Assembly (NCBI GenBank): GCA_002914805.1
Contig: JXTB01000052.1
Location: 1 to 64,000, forward strand
Length of the DNA: 64,000 nt
Reading direction: 5' to 3'
DNA from: Parasponia andersonii
Taxonomy: Eukaryota > Streptophyta > Magnoliopsida > Rosales > Cannabaceae
In this document: in pieces, positions 24,166-36,504 of the stretch
Numbering within the stretch: position 1 is the stretch's first letter
Layout of the letters: each line of letters begins with the position of its first letter
The notes under the pieces: generated by a model
What the model saw: the letters and a program-made list of their open reading frames with translations, nothing else
Told to the model about the DNA's origin: nothing
Databases searched by the model: none
Made by a program: the position numbers and the translations under genes

Positions 24166-25119
24166 ATGGGGAGAAAAATGAAGCTCCCTTTTCTCTCCAA
24201 CCAAACAACGGAGCCTAATTCTACAATATGGCCTTGGCCTTCTTGTACTCAAACCAGAACCCTCTCTTTCCGAGCAACTGGATCAAATGACAACATTTTC
24301 AAAACCCTTAACTCGGCCTTCTTAGACTCATCAAGTACTACTCATGAGCCTCATCTAGCCGAGTCATTCTTCACCAACTCGTCCGAGTCAGCAAGCTTCT
24401 CCACAACTTCAGACGACCCACCATCGGCCGGAGCCGGTTCCGGCGACCCAGTTGAGGCAGTGATTCAAGGACTCAGGTCAAGGGAGTGCCGGCTCTTCTT
24501 CGAGCCGGGTGAGACTAGTACTGCCTCTATACTTGAGGAAGCTAATACTAAAGAACAAGAAGAAGAAGTAGTTGTCCTTGACAATAGTAATATTATTAAG
24601 AAAGTTATACCGTACAAGGAGAGCGTGGCGTTATCAATGGAGTCTAGAAACCCTTACTTGGATTTCAAGAAGTCTATGGAGGAGATGGTTGAGGCACATG
24701 GGCTTAAGGGCTGGGAGAGCCTTGAGGAGCTTTTGAGTTGGTATTTGAAGATGAATGGAAAAGACAACCATGAGTATATAGTTGGAGCTTTTGTTGATTT
24801 ATTGGTAGGTCTTGCTTTTCGCAATTTTAATATTAACAAGTCTTCTCCTTCTTCTTCTTCTACTTGTACTAATTTTACTTGTTCTAATAATTGTGACTCT
24901 CCTTATTCTCCTTTATCTTTTTGTAACACTTCTTCTTCTTCTTGTTGCTCTTCTTCTGTGAGTAGTACTCCTTGTGTATCTTCAATAGAAGTAGGGGAAT
25001 TAGAGATTGAGAATACTCCTTGTTTGGCTTCCTTAATAGAAATTGAGGAGGAAAAAAATGTAGAAGAAGAAGAAGAAGAAGAAGATCATGGTCATGGTCA
25101 TGATGATGTTTCATCTTAG
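24166..25119 (+). CDS. OFP: OVATE family protein (OFP13/15/16/18-type)
   Basis: A plant-specific nuclear transcriptional co-regulator; the family represses target genes and interacts with TALE homeodomain and TRM proteins to shape organs (known). Single exon, 317 aa. The start MGRKMKLPFL followed by WPWPSC and RTLSFR is the N-terminal signature of the OFP13-18 clade. The linker has the clade-typical DPVEAVIQGLRS and RLFFEPGE segments (~94-115). The OVATE domain, residues ~153-215, carries NPYLDFKKSMEEMVEAHG, the LEELLSWYLKMN helix and HEYIVGAFVDLL. The tail is Ser/Cys-rich and then acidic, ending in an E-run and GHGHDD, so less conserved than the domain. Intronless, as usual. Paralogue number is not fixed. 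Confidence 0.93.
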   Translation: MGRKMKLPFLSNQTTEPNSTIWPWPSCTQTRTLSFRATGSNDNIFKTLNSAFLDSSSTTHEPHLAESFFTNSSESASFSTTSDDPPSAGAGSGDPVEAVIQGLRSRECRLFFEPGETSTASILEEANTKEQEEEVVVLDNSNIIKKVIPYKESVALSMESRNPYLDFKKSMEEMVEAHGLKGWESLEELLSWYLKMNGKDNHEYIVGAFVDLLVGLAFRNFNINKSSPSSSSTCTNFTCSNNCDSPYSPLSFCNTSSSSCCSSSVSSTPCVSSIEVGELEIENTPCLASLIEIEEEKNVEEEEEEEDHGHGHDDVSS

Positions 25120-28100
25120 AATATTAGTTGTTAGATATGTTTTTTTTTATAAGTTTTTTTATTTATTTTATGGAAATATATGAATAGCCTTTAGCTGAAA
25201 TTTAATCATGCCAAACTTGCTGTTATGAGCTCCCTGAAATGATGGCTTAACTTTTTGATCTCTCTCTCTATATATTAGCTTTGTGAAAGCACAGACACGT
25301 GTGAGGGTAACTAAATGTCGACCTTTTCTTGTGCACTAAATAAAGGTAATGAGACACGTGAAATGGTGCATGTCAAAAGTTTATTGTTTGCAATTTCAGG
25401 AAAGGAGAGAAATAATTATTATACCCTATACTTCGTAATTATTGGTAGAAATGAATCTTTGGTTACATGAGACAAATATAACTGTGTAACTATGGAGACA
25501 AATACAGTCCCAAACTGAATATAAAATTGGATTTGAAATCATATATGGGAAGGTTCTTAACCAATCTGGAGATGAGATCAACTTAATATTGCTTCAACGG
25601 CATTCTGCATTTAATTATTATATATGATGTATCACGTACTAGTGCTGAGTTCCATGTGGATATGTATCATATACTTCTTTCTTTAAAAAAGAAGTATTTG
25701 AATAATTGAGTCTCTCTGCAAAAGGGTATTAATTCCATGCAAGTCGTACCACTTGAGCACAAGTGTAAGCTAGTTTGAGAGTTTAGTACACACTAATGGA
25801 TGTACTACACGTGGACGGCAGTCTTGCACCTGAGGTATGTCATGATAGCGCAATCAGGACCATTGATTTTGAATTGGACAGTCATTATCATATGATAGGT
25901 ACAACTCCAGCCAGAACTCTGGCGTGGTCCTTCGCTCATATCCTTGCAACCTGCAAAAATTTTATCGTCGTAACCCTCTCAACATTTGTGAAGACATGTA
26001 AATTTATTATATATGATTTTTGTGCCGTGAAATAATATTATTGTCACTACGTGACCCACTTGAAACTTGAATTTGGAATAAAAATGTTCAAGGTATTTGA
26101 AAGTAAAATAGGTACAAATTTGTGACAGAAAACAAATTAACTTACCTGGCTTTCAGCGTTCCTATTGGCCAGAAGATTTGCAAGATAGAATTTTTTTTAA
26201 AAAGAAAAATCAAAAGCCGTCTTATCGACTCCCTGCAGCACTTAAAAGATTTTGAATCGCTGTCTTTCTTGCAAAAGCTAGATGTTATAAGAAAAAACAA
26301 GAACATGAAACATTCTTAGCGGGGCGAGGACATATAGATGTCACTGTAGTATACTGGCGCAATGAAAAAGGTCAAGTTTCTTTTTTTTAAAAAAAGAAAA
26401 AAATTGGTGAAAAATTTCAAGTTAAATTAGGTATATACTATGATATATTGGTTAAACTTAACATAATATATCTATATGTTTTACTGCAATATTCTTGAAT
26501 ACATGGCTATATATTATTTAGGTTAAGCTGAATCTAATTAATGTTCATTTAAACATTATTAAAGTAATTAAGGAGGAAAAAAAAGTGATGCATGAATTTC
26601 TAATTATTTCCTTACTAATTCGAGAGTTTGATCAAGTACATATATTTTTTTAAAAAAAACACCGATTTAATACATTTATTAGTATTCATGAGCATTAGGA
26701 TATGCTCATTTCAGTATTTATTTGGCTTTGTACCTATTCCCGAAAACTATATGCTATCGATAAATGAGAATTAAACAGCTTCGCTTCTTCCGGCCGGCCG
26801 ATGCCCTTTATATATTATTTGCTTTAGTTTGAAAATTTGGACACATATATATATACTTATAAAGTATGACACAACTATATTTATAGCTAGATATCTCCAC
26901 TAGAGACCCTTTAGAGTTCTTAATTTATGATATAGAGTTTGTCTTTAAGCTATAAGTGAGGAAGATTATGGCTATGTCTAATAAACTGAGTTCCTATATG
27001 GACACTAACTTGTCCAATTTAGACTCAATGTTACATGTATAAACAAATTCCCAAGCATATATCTGGCATATAAGTACAATCAAAGCCTCTTATAATTTTA
27101 CCTTTATACTAATCAGTAGGGATTGAAATGAGGCAACCGTACCTTAATTTGTAATATTATCTACCTAGCTATGTTTTTTTTTTTTTTTTGATAAACATCT
27201 AGCTAGCTATGTTGGGCTACCTCTAACTACAAATTAAGGGTAGGATTTTCATACTTGATACAAGGCACTGGATCAATGTAACAAAATGAGGGGCAGTATT
27301 ATTAGGACCAAACCAATTTTCAACGCTCCATGTTCGAGATCGTTCAGAATAGATTCCCCTCTAATGTCCGAGCCTAGCTCAGATTCTTGTTCGAGCGGCG
27401 AAGCTTCTAAACCTTGTGCCATTCATTATTTTATAACTCAAATTTCGCAATAAGCGATGTAAGATAATGCTTAATTAGATTTATCTATTAACGTTGATTA
27501 ATTATAATTAATAAATTAGATTTGACTCTAGCTTAGTTTCGTGACAGCTAGTGCACTTATTATGACTACTGCAAAAATATTTATGAATTTGTCTCACATC
27601 ATGACCTCACCTCATGAGCATAAGAATCATCCTTGTGATATATATGATGTACCATTTCCATGCGTGGTATTTTATATGACAAAAATATAATGAACAATTC
27701 TACCTAATTATTGTGTCAAATTTTGTTCAGAGGTAAGAGGGCAAGTTCAAGTTTTATATAATAAAAATAAACAACTAATTCCTGATATTACATTCTTCGA
27801 ATTAGGGGTACTAAATTTTGGAGTAATTAAATAAAGAAAATACTAGATATTATATACCATGGATTTTAACAATATAGTCATGCACTTTATACTTTGTTTT
27901 TGAAGATGCCAAAAGCATAACCAACTGGAGTTTGCAAATCGGATCGAAGTATCATGTTGACCAAATTTCATAAAATGTCAAAAATGAGATCACTAAACTA
28001 TATATATATCTACACATTACATATCCAAACAATACTACAATTTTTTGAAAACTTACAAAGTAACCCAAAAAAATTGGATATAGTTAATTGAGGACATCGT

Positions 28101-31100
28101 TGGTACGTATACTTTGATGCATATATTTTTGGAATTAAGAATTTTTTTAAAAAAAAAAAACTAAGCATGCACCATTTGAATAAAAATCTAGTATCGGGTG
28201 TATATAGTTTAGTAAGGATATATTTCTGTACTTTGATTAAAGAACTTAGTCAATAAAAATTGCTTAATATGATAATTTTGACCCGATTTACAAAAAATTA
28301 TAAGGTATTTTTAGCGTTGTCAAGAATACAAAATGGGAATTTTTACAACTCATGAACTAGCTATAATATTTTCCTAATTAAATATTAGGGGCTCTTAGTA
28401 CTTTTGCAAGAATTTGTAACTGGTTCAGAATTCTTTTGTTATGTTTTTCTGCCTCGAAATTTCATTTTCCATTTAATAAGCTCTAGAAATTGCAAATCCA
28501 AAGCTAATTTACATATTGTCTTAAATGACTGAATATTATAAGTTGATCATCAGTTGGCTCACTGAGTAGACGGCTGTGATGGATTCTGAAGCAGGAAAGA
28601 AGCAAGTGCCTCACGCTGGGTTGATGCATTCAATCATTTCTCTTTCTAGACAAACAAACAAACACTCCGCAGGCTTTAGCTTGTCAAAATTTTAGAGCAT
28701 ACCAATGCCAATATCAATACGTATTTCCCAGACTGTAAATTGTAATTAATTGCTTTAGTTTGGTAATTAGTGAGATAATGACCCAACGATATTGAGAAGA
28801 ACCCATTTTCCAAGACAAGATTATTTAATTTCCGTGAAAAATTGTGATCCAAAAGAGTATGGAAATTGGTGTTTGTTGTCCCAATTCAACTTCAGCTTTG
28901 TGTTTTCTTTCGCATTAAATGCTCTGCATAGCTCAACACGCCAATCCCACAATTCACTCTTGTTTCTTCGATTCATGAGCACCCTCTAATTGAGTGCCTT
29001 TTTGCATTATTTTTCATTTTGGACATGTAACATTAAAAATCAATGGCCATCATGATTTCAGCAAACTAATAAGAAAGTGATTATACTCTAATTAGTTGGT
29101 GTTAACGTAGATCTATTTATATACAATAGTATTTTTATACGAAAAATTAACACCAACTGATATAATATGATTTTAAGTCATATATAGCTCAAACTGAAAT
29201 TGTATTATATGAAGTTACATATGGTTGAATACTATACTATATCAGCCTGATGTAAAATTCTTAATATTACTCGAGCACTTCCAATATTTGTTTGACCATT
29301 CCTTTGTGAAAGTTTGACCTTCACTTGAAAATGGCAAGGAAGGACTGACTAGTCATGTATCGTCAAGTCTCGTTTTGAAGAACTATGATGATCCATGAGT
29401 CTTCCGAGGACATATCCTTATTACAACCAACTACCAACTAGGGCCTAAAGGGTAAACAATTAATTGGTCCATGGGCTTGACTGTCATTTGCAATCAACTG
29501 GGCTTGCTTGTCTTAAAAAGAGTAAGCATTACTAAGCTTTGTCTCATAAACACAACTGACACCAACATTAGTGAGAGGTCCAACCATACGCATCGATTAC
29601 TGGCTTACATTATGATCACTTTTATTTAAGCCACTGCTGATATAGCAATATATTGCTATTTTTGAAATGAAAATCATTGCTGTGCATTAACACTCCCTTT
29701 TCTGAGTCTTCAATGTCAGAAGTCAAGGACCTTGAGAACGTTGCACTCTTTAACTAAAATGTGACATTAAGTTTTACAAAAATCTAAATAAAACAGAATA
29801 GTATTCTGGATGATGTATAATGTAATTTTGCCGTATATATTTTAGGGTTTTGTTTTTGTCTTTGATTTACTCGAGTTAAACATAGAGGTAACTGATCATA
29901 GTTTATCTGAAACAGGTACAATCGGACCTTGGCTTTGGAGTCATTAGTGAGGTCATAAGTACGAAGTATGAACTTTTGGCATCCGTGACTAGAAAAACAG
30001 ATGGTGATGAAGTTGTGTGTTTGTCTTTTTCAGTATAGCTCAATTTGTATGAGTTTTCCTTCTTTGGTTGTATATGCGGTACTTGTACAATTGCTACTTC
30101 TCATCTTATTAGCTATTGTTTTCGAAATTTTGAATTTAAGGGCACTCCATTTGAATCATATGTGTCTATAATCTAAGAATAGTAGTACCCCAATTCAACC
30201 AATGTACGTATTATACTTTCAGCAACATAAATTAAATATATAAATGGTATTTACTGCGTTAGTTGTCACTCAAAAAACTACATGTGAAAATGTAATAATA
30301 ATACGCTTGAAATGTACTAATTAGTTTGTTCGAAGCATAACATCCCCCCCCCCCCCTCTCTCTGCCACACAACACATACAAAAAGATGAAATATATAGCA
30401 TAGATAAAACTGAGTCCCTTCCGATATATATGTTTAACTCTTATTTATTACTATTATTTTCTTTTCAAACTAAAAAGGAGGAGAATCCATTCAGCCTATA
30501 TATAGAAAAGGATTTTACTAGTTCGAAAAGTTACCTGTACTAGAGTCTAGACCAACCTGAAAATCAGACTTTATTATATTTTTTCTTTTTAACTTACGAC
30601 GGCCCTATGTTACCATGTACCACACAGGAGATCAACTGCACCTTCTAAACATGCTTTTGCTGACGGCGGTATATTGTGCTTGGATTACTTTTTATACGTA
30701 GAGAGAAAATAAAACTAATTAATTTTTATACGATGATTTTATGCTCTTTATTGATATTTTAAAATTATAGTGCAATTATATTTTAGTAAATTTAATACCA
30801 CATATCTACTAAATAATTTTTACCTTTTTTCTTTTTGTTTAGAGGAATTTAATTTTTATGAGTCTAATCATTTTTTTCCGCTCTCATTTTCTCTTTTTTT
30901 TTTTTTTCCATTTTTCTTCCTACCAATAACTTTTCATTTTCTTTTCACTTTTTTTTCCTACCATTTTTCTCCCCTTTTTTCCTTCTTATCAAATATCGTA
31001 AACACCGACTTATCACTCTTTAGACTTTACATTCATTTTCAAACTTGTAACCAATTCAATTATAGTAAATTAGATTGCCAAGATTAACAAAATAATTAAA

Positions 31101-33265
31101 GGACGTGTAGTATTTATAAGTTCATTAAAAAAAAATTGTACTAATATTTACTAGTAAATAGCCTGATTCCGAATTGTGACAGTATAATAATATAATATTT
31201 CCATGTTAATTTACACACTTCAAATTTGGGGTATCCTAATAATTTTTAGACACAAGAATTCCAGAACTCTTTTGTTGAAAATCATGTCGGGTTCTGAGTT
31301 TGCAAGGGTCGCTAAACGATAGTTGGAATCCAACAATCTCGGCTCCTGAAGTGACGTAAAACCACATGTTTTTTTTAAAAAGCAATCTTACTCTATTTAA
31401 GTAAGATCTTATTCAAATTTAAGAGTACTTTTCCAGCTGAAAGGGCTATTTCAAGAGCATTCTTTTAAGGGAAAAATTTGAAGCACTGGGGTTCTCTGTC
31501 CTCATTGTGGAGAGACGAACTCAAAATTTGTTTAATATTATTTTATTTTATGCTTCTTTTTTTCGCTTCATGGGTTGCCCACAACATCTCTTTAATTATA
31601 TCGATCTGTCAGACTCAAATTGTGATCTTCCAAATCTATATGTTTCAGTTTATTGGGGTAAAAAAATACACAAGCTAGGCACTTGTATGTTATAACAGAG
31701 ATTACATAATTCCATATTTTGCATTTACCAAATGAGAATACCTTTGGTTAATTGAGCTTCATATCTCTTTGCACTAAAATAATGAAGTATGAACATATAG
31801 TTTCTAATAAATGGCTTGAAATAAGTACAAAGAGCTACTAATAGTATGACGTTCCACCAAAAAAAATAGTATGGTGTTGATTAATATGATGTAGTAGTAC
31901 TCGATGTTAAATACTTAGAATTAGCTCTAATAAAGTGCATAATGTACATAGAATTCTTCTTTAGGTTGGCTGTTTAATCAAATGCTAGGACTTATCCTTA
32001 TTATACTTGTGACAAAGATTAGTGGAGAGAGCTTTCTTTCATGTCTTATCCTTTGTTGATGATCTTCACCAACTTTTTAACTAAAGCTTGACAGTTTATC
32101 ACACTAACTAGTGGATCTTTTTCTTCTTCCTGTTATCCTTTGCTTGGCATAATCAACCTGTACTTAGGGTCCACTTTTTAGTTCTTTGCATTAATAAATG
32201 AGGAAAACTATCAAGCATTGAGTACTATAAGAAGCTTTTCAAAAATTGTTTCGATCGGCTAAGCTATTCGAGAAACATATCCATGTGGGCATGTCCATCA
32301 CATTAAAAATAAGTACAAGCCACTAGAAGATCTTTATGAACGAATCGTAATTATTTTTGATTGATTGAAAATCTTGAGTTCGTTTAGTCCTTTCATCTGT
32401 AATGGCATATCTCTCACAGACGAGCAATACTGAAAACCCAACTTAGATGTTAGATAAGGCAAGAACATCAAGTCACCTTTAATTTGATCTTCTCTTTTTT
32501 CTTTTTTTTTTTTTTTTTTCCCCAATTGCTTTTCTATCCCACAAAATTAAACCACAAAAAGATGCCCCCCACTACCGAATAAAAGGATACGAGATTAGAT
32601 AAAGATTGTTTTCATGTCTAACTACCTAGCTATATTAACTGAGACTAAGTTTTGATTTGATAGTTCCACATATATTTTAAAGGACTTCTATTTTTTTTTT
32701 TTTTATCTAGTTTGTGAAACAAAGTCCAGAAAACAAGAAGATTAAAAAAGAACATAAAAGGAAAATATCATAAAATGTCCTAAAATTTTAATTTTTTTCC
32801 ATTGACAAAATCTTCTGTCTTTGATAATATTGAAAAATCTCCGTTGAATTTGATTTTTTAATTATAAAAAATTTATTATTTGACTACTGCTATTGTCAAT
32901 TAAATTGGGAAAATCGATGAAAAATGACAAAATCACTTTTGATGAACATAGATTTATACATAATAAATTTAAAAATTGTCTATAAATAATTTCCTAATAA
33001 GATTTTAATTTTAAATGAAATAATAAGTGAAAAATAGTCTTCAAATAACTAAACATATATTCAAACATAAATAGAAAATGTAATATAAACCAAAATGTAT
33101 TGTGCAATAAGGGAAAATTTGTTATTTCTCATCAATTTGCAATAAAATTATATAATTCTTGTTTTGTTAATTTCAAAAACACCTCTTTTATTATGCTAAG
33201 TAGGATGTTTACCTCTATATTCTTAAAAAATCGAAAAATAACCCTACTATTTGCTAAAATACTTT
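25120..33265. other. Eight-kilobase gene-free AT-rich region
   Basis: I see no protein-coding gene; open frames are short and low-complexity (for example the Phe/Ser-rich frame at 30770-31087, which is simply T-rich DNA). Notable small items are a C-run at 30344-30356 and a short inverted repeat at 29094-29158. Downstream regulatory DNA of the OVATE gene may lie in the first kilobase. Confidence 0.45.
29094..29158. repeat. Short foldback: perfect 12-bp inverted repeat
   Basis: agttggtgttaa at 29094-29105 is exactly reverse-complemented at 29147-29158, with a 41-bp AT-rich loop. It could be a tiny MITE relic or a chance hairpin. Confidence 0.6.
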
Positions 33266-33273
33266 AAATTTAC
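33266..33273. repeat. hAT target-site duplication, left copy (aaatttac)
   Basis: Identical to 39050-39057. An exact 8-bp match next to TAGGGG/CCCCTA ends fixes both element boundaries. Confidence 0.88.
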
Positions 33274-34109
33274 TAGGGGTCTTAAAAAAAAAAACCGCTA
33301 GACCTTGGTAATCACCCGCACCAACCCACACCGCACTGAAATCAGTGGTTTTTTTTTTTCATTTAAGATTGGTCATTGTTTGGAAAAATTAGAAACCGAG
33401 CGATGCGGCACAGTGTTCAATTTTGAACACAAATTCTTGTTTATGACCGAAGTGGCCGAAGATACATTCTTATATATGTTTTAGAATAACAGCCCACGTA
33501 TTTCTAATTGTAAACCCAACACAACACCTTAAGACACCACAGTCCACAACCCATTCTATATTTTCTCTAATGTTACATTTGTGACTGCCAATCCATTGTT
33601 TCATACACTAGTAGTAACACTAAACTCTGCCGAACGAGAGTCACAATCTTCACATTCACTCACTAAAGCATACTCAGTCACTCACCCCCTCTCCATTGTT
33701 GACCTATCTCTGACAGCCCATCATTGTTCTCTCTCTTGTAGAGGGACACTCAGCTCTAGCTCCCTGGCGGTGTGCCCGAGCTCTTTCTTAATCATGGCCG
33801 ATCTCAGTCTCAGCTCAAGCTCTATCGCAACGTCTCCTTCCTGTTGGGGTAAGCTCAAGCTCTAACTTCTTCGCCAGTTGGCCTCTAGTCTCAGCTCAAG
33901 CTCTGTGGTAGCATCTCCTTCTTCCTGTTGGGGTAAGCTCAAGCTCTTAACTCCTTCACTAGTTGGCTTCTGGTCTCAACGTCGTCGCCACACCTCGACA
34001 ATCGACATGTTCGACTATTGTAATTAATGGCAATGAGATTAGTATTTGGTGCTGGTTTATGCTTTTAAGTTCGTGTATAGTTTGTGATTATGTTATAATT
34101 TTATGTTTC

Positions 34110-36070
34110 TAGAGACAGAAGATAGTAGCAATATGATTCCTTTTTGTGAAAAATCTCATCCAAGGAGTCAGTGTCCTCGATTCAACTATTGGTTGTAAAA
34201 ATAAGCCCCCATTGCCTCATAAGACTAAACCATAAAAAGTATTTATCACAAGTTTGGATCATTTTACAAAAAATGAAGAGGACCCTACTGATCCTAAGGC
34301 TGTGTGCAATTACTATGATAAAGACTATGCGGATGATAGTAGGAAAAATAGGATTAGGACTTTTGAAACTATTTGGATAATCAATGTGAAAATATCCATT
34401 TAGATTGGACAATAAAAAGCAAAAAAAATATCGTATTTTCAAAAAAGAAAAAGGTAATGAAAGTACTAGTGGTAGCAATCTTATAGTTATTGGATTTAGT
34501 CAAATTGCTCGGAGGATTGTATTTATAAAAATGATTATCATTGATGAGTTAGCAAGAAAGTTTTAGAATATTTTATAGTATTGCATGTCTAAAGTATCAC
34601 GGATTTCAATTACTAGAGATTTCAATAATCTTTATAATGATAAGAAGAAAAAGTGGAAGTTTTATTTTGTAAAGAATTCATAAAGACTCTCTATGTACAG
34701 ACTTATATTCAAAATTTCAATTATATGATGTTAACAGGTTACTTTATATGTTCAGAATAGAAGATTCAAAAAAAAGTTTTGAATTTTTGTCAAAATTCTA
34801 ATCATAAGGGAAAGAAATAGGCAAAGCAATTAAGGTATGCTTAAAATAATATAGCATTGAGATAGTATTTACAGTCACAATTGATAATGCCACTTTTAAT
34901 AATGGGGCTATTAGACACATAAGGAAAAGATTGTAAATTTAGAAGAACGTCATTTATGATGGAGAGCATTTACATGTAAGATGTTTAGCTCATATTCTAA
35001 ACTTGATAGTGCAAGATAGATTGAATAAGTTAGATAATTCTATTATAACTATCTGCAACACGATTAGGTATGTTAGAGTTTACCTTTCAAGTTTGGCTAG
35101 ATTCAAAAGTTAGGTGAAGAATACTTGTAAAGAAAAAAAGGTTATTGTTTGCTTAGATGTGCTAATTAGATAGAACTCTATTTATTTAATGTTAGAGCTT
35201 GCATTGAGATTTGTTAATGCCTTTAAGTTGTTGGAAAAAGAGGATAGTTCCTATTTGCAATACTTTTGTGAGAAAGATAGGCATGGGAAAAAACTTTAGG
35301 GCCGTCAATGAATAAAAATTGGGAGAATTGTAGCAAATTTTGTAAGTTTTTGAAGACTTTTTATGAATATACTTTAAAGTTCAGCGCTTCTTCGTTTGTT
35401 ACTTCAAATACTTATTTTCATAAGATTTTAATGGTGCGTAGAAAACTAATCAAATGGTGTTCGAGTAAAGATTCAAATTTGATAAGTATTGGGACAGTAT
35501 TGAAAGGCAAAATATTCTTCTTTATGTAGTGGTAGTCTTTGATCCTAGGCACAAATTGAAATATGTGCAATTTTATTTGAAAAACTTTATAGTGAAGAAG
35601 AGGTTAAGATTACCATAGCTACCATCAAGAGTTTCATAACAAAGTTAATAAATCACTATATAACAAATGAATTCAAAGTACAAAAAAGTGACAATACTCA
35701 AGCTCATTTTCTCAAGAGAAAATAAGTATAATAGATTCCGATAATGAGGATTCTTTTGACTTAGAATATGAGTTTGATAAAGAATGTGTAAAGATAAATC
35801 ATTTGACTTGAAAAATGAGTTTGATATATATATTATTGAATGGGTTGAGGATAGGAAGAATCTAAATTTTGACATCTTGGAATGGTAGAAAATGACCCCT
35901 TCAAAGTTTCTTGTTCTTAGTGCAATTGCCTGAGATATTCTTGCTATCCAAGTTTCAACAGTAGCTTCAGAGTCTACTTTTAGCACTAGAGGTAGAGTGT
36001 TTGATTATTTTCGGAGCTTGCTAAGTCCAACAATGGCTGAAATTTTGATTTGTTGCCAAAATTGATTGAG
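34110..36070 (+). pseudogene. hAT transposase pseudogene, copy A
   Basis: Remains of an Ac/RICESLEEPER-type transposase read in pieces along the plus strand. The N-terminal BED-finger region is near 34245-34380 (KNEEDPTDPKAVC-like). The middle RNase-H-fold region includes YDGEHLHVRC-like coding near 34960. The C-terminal dimerisation domain, about 35860-36050, is clear: NFDILEW, then KFLVLSAIA, then ASESTFSTRG and SPTMAE. Many stops and frame changes interrupt it, the expected ATG context is changed to aga-cag at ~34111, and one BED cysteine is replaced, so it is dead. Copy B is a sister sequence. Confidence 0.85.
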
Positions 36071-36504
36071 ATCCAAATCTTTACTATTAGACATGGCTCC
36101 AGTTTGGAAGTGATTGAAATTTATGAAAGTATTGAACCAGGTAATAATTTTTTTATACAATAAGCATGCTTGTTATCTTGTATTAAATATAAACTATGCA
36201 TTGTAACATTATAGTTGTCTAACTTTATATAAATTTTTACTTTGGAGAGAAATCAACTTTGATAGTAAACTTTGATTAGATTTGATAGTAATACCTAATC
36301 CTATCCCTTTTTTTTTATATAATATAATTCTTTGCAATGGGTATTTAGGTGTAATATTTGTATCTAATACCTTTTATTTTTTGCAGCATTGAAAAATTTC
36401 AAAGTTTGAAGTTTTTTTTGGTGTTGTAACTTATTTTATTATTAAGTTATTCTTAGACTTATGGTTTATAAGTTGTTTGTTCTTTATTTTAAGATATTCT
36501 AAAC

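Noticed and set aside
30770-31087. 105-codon Phe/Ser-rich open frame
   Set aside because: Translation of a T-rich low-complexity stretch.
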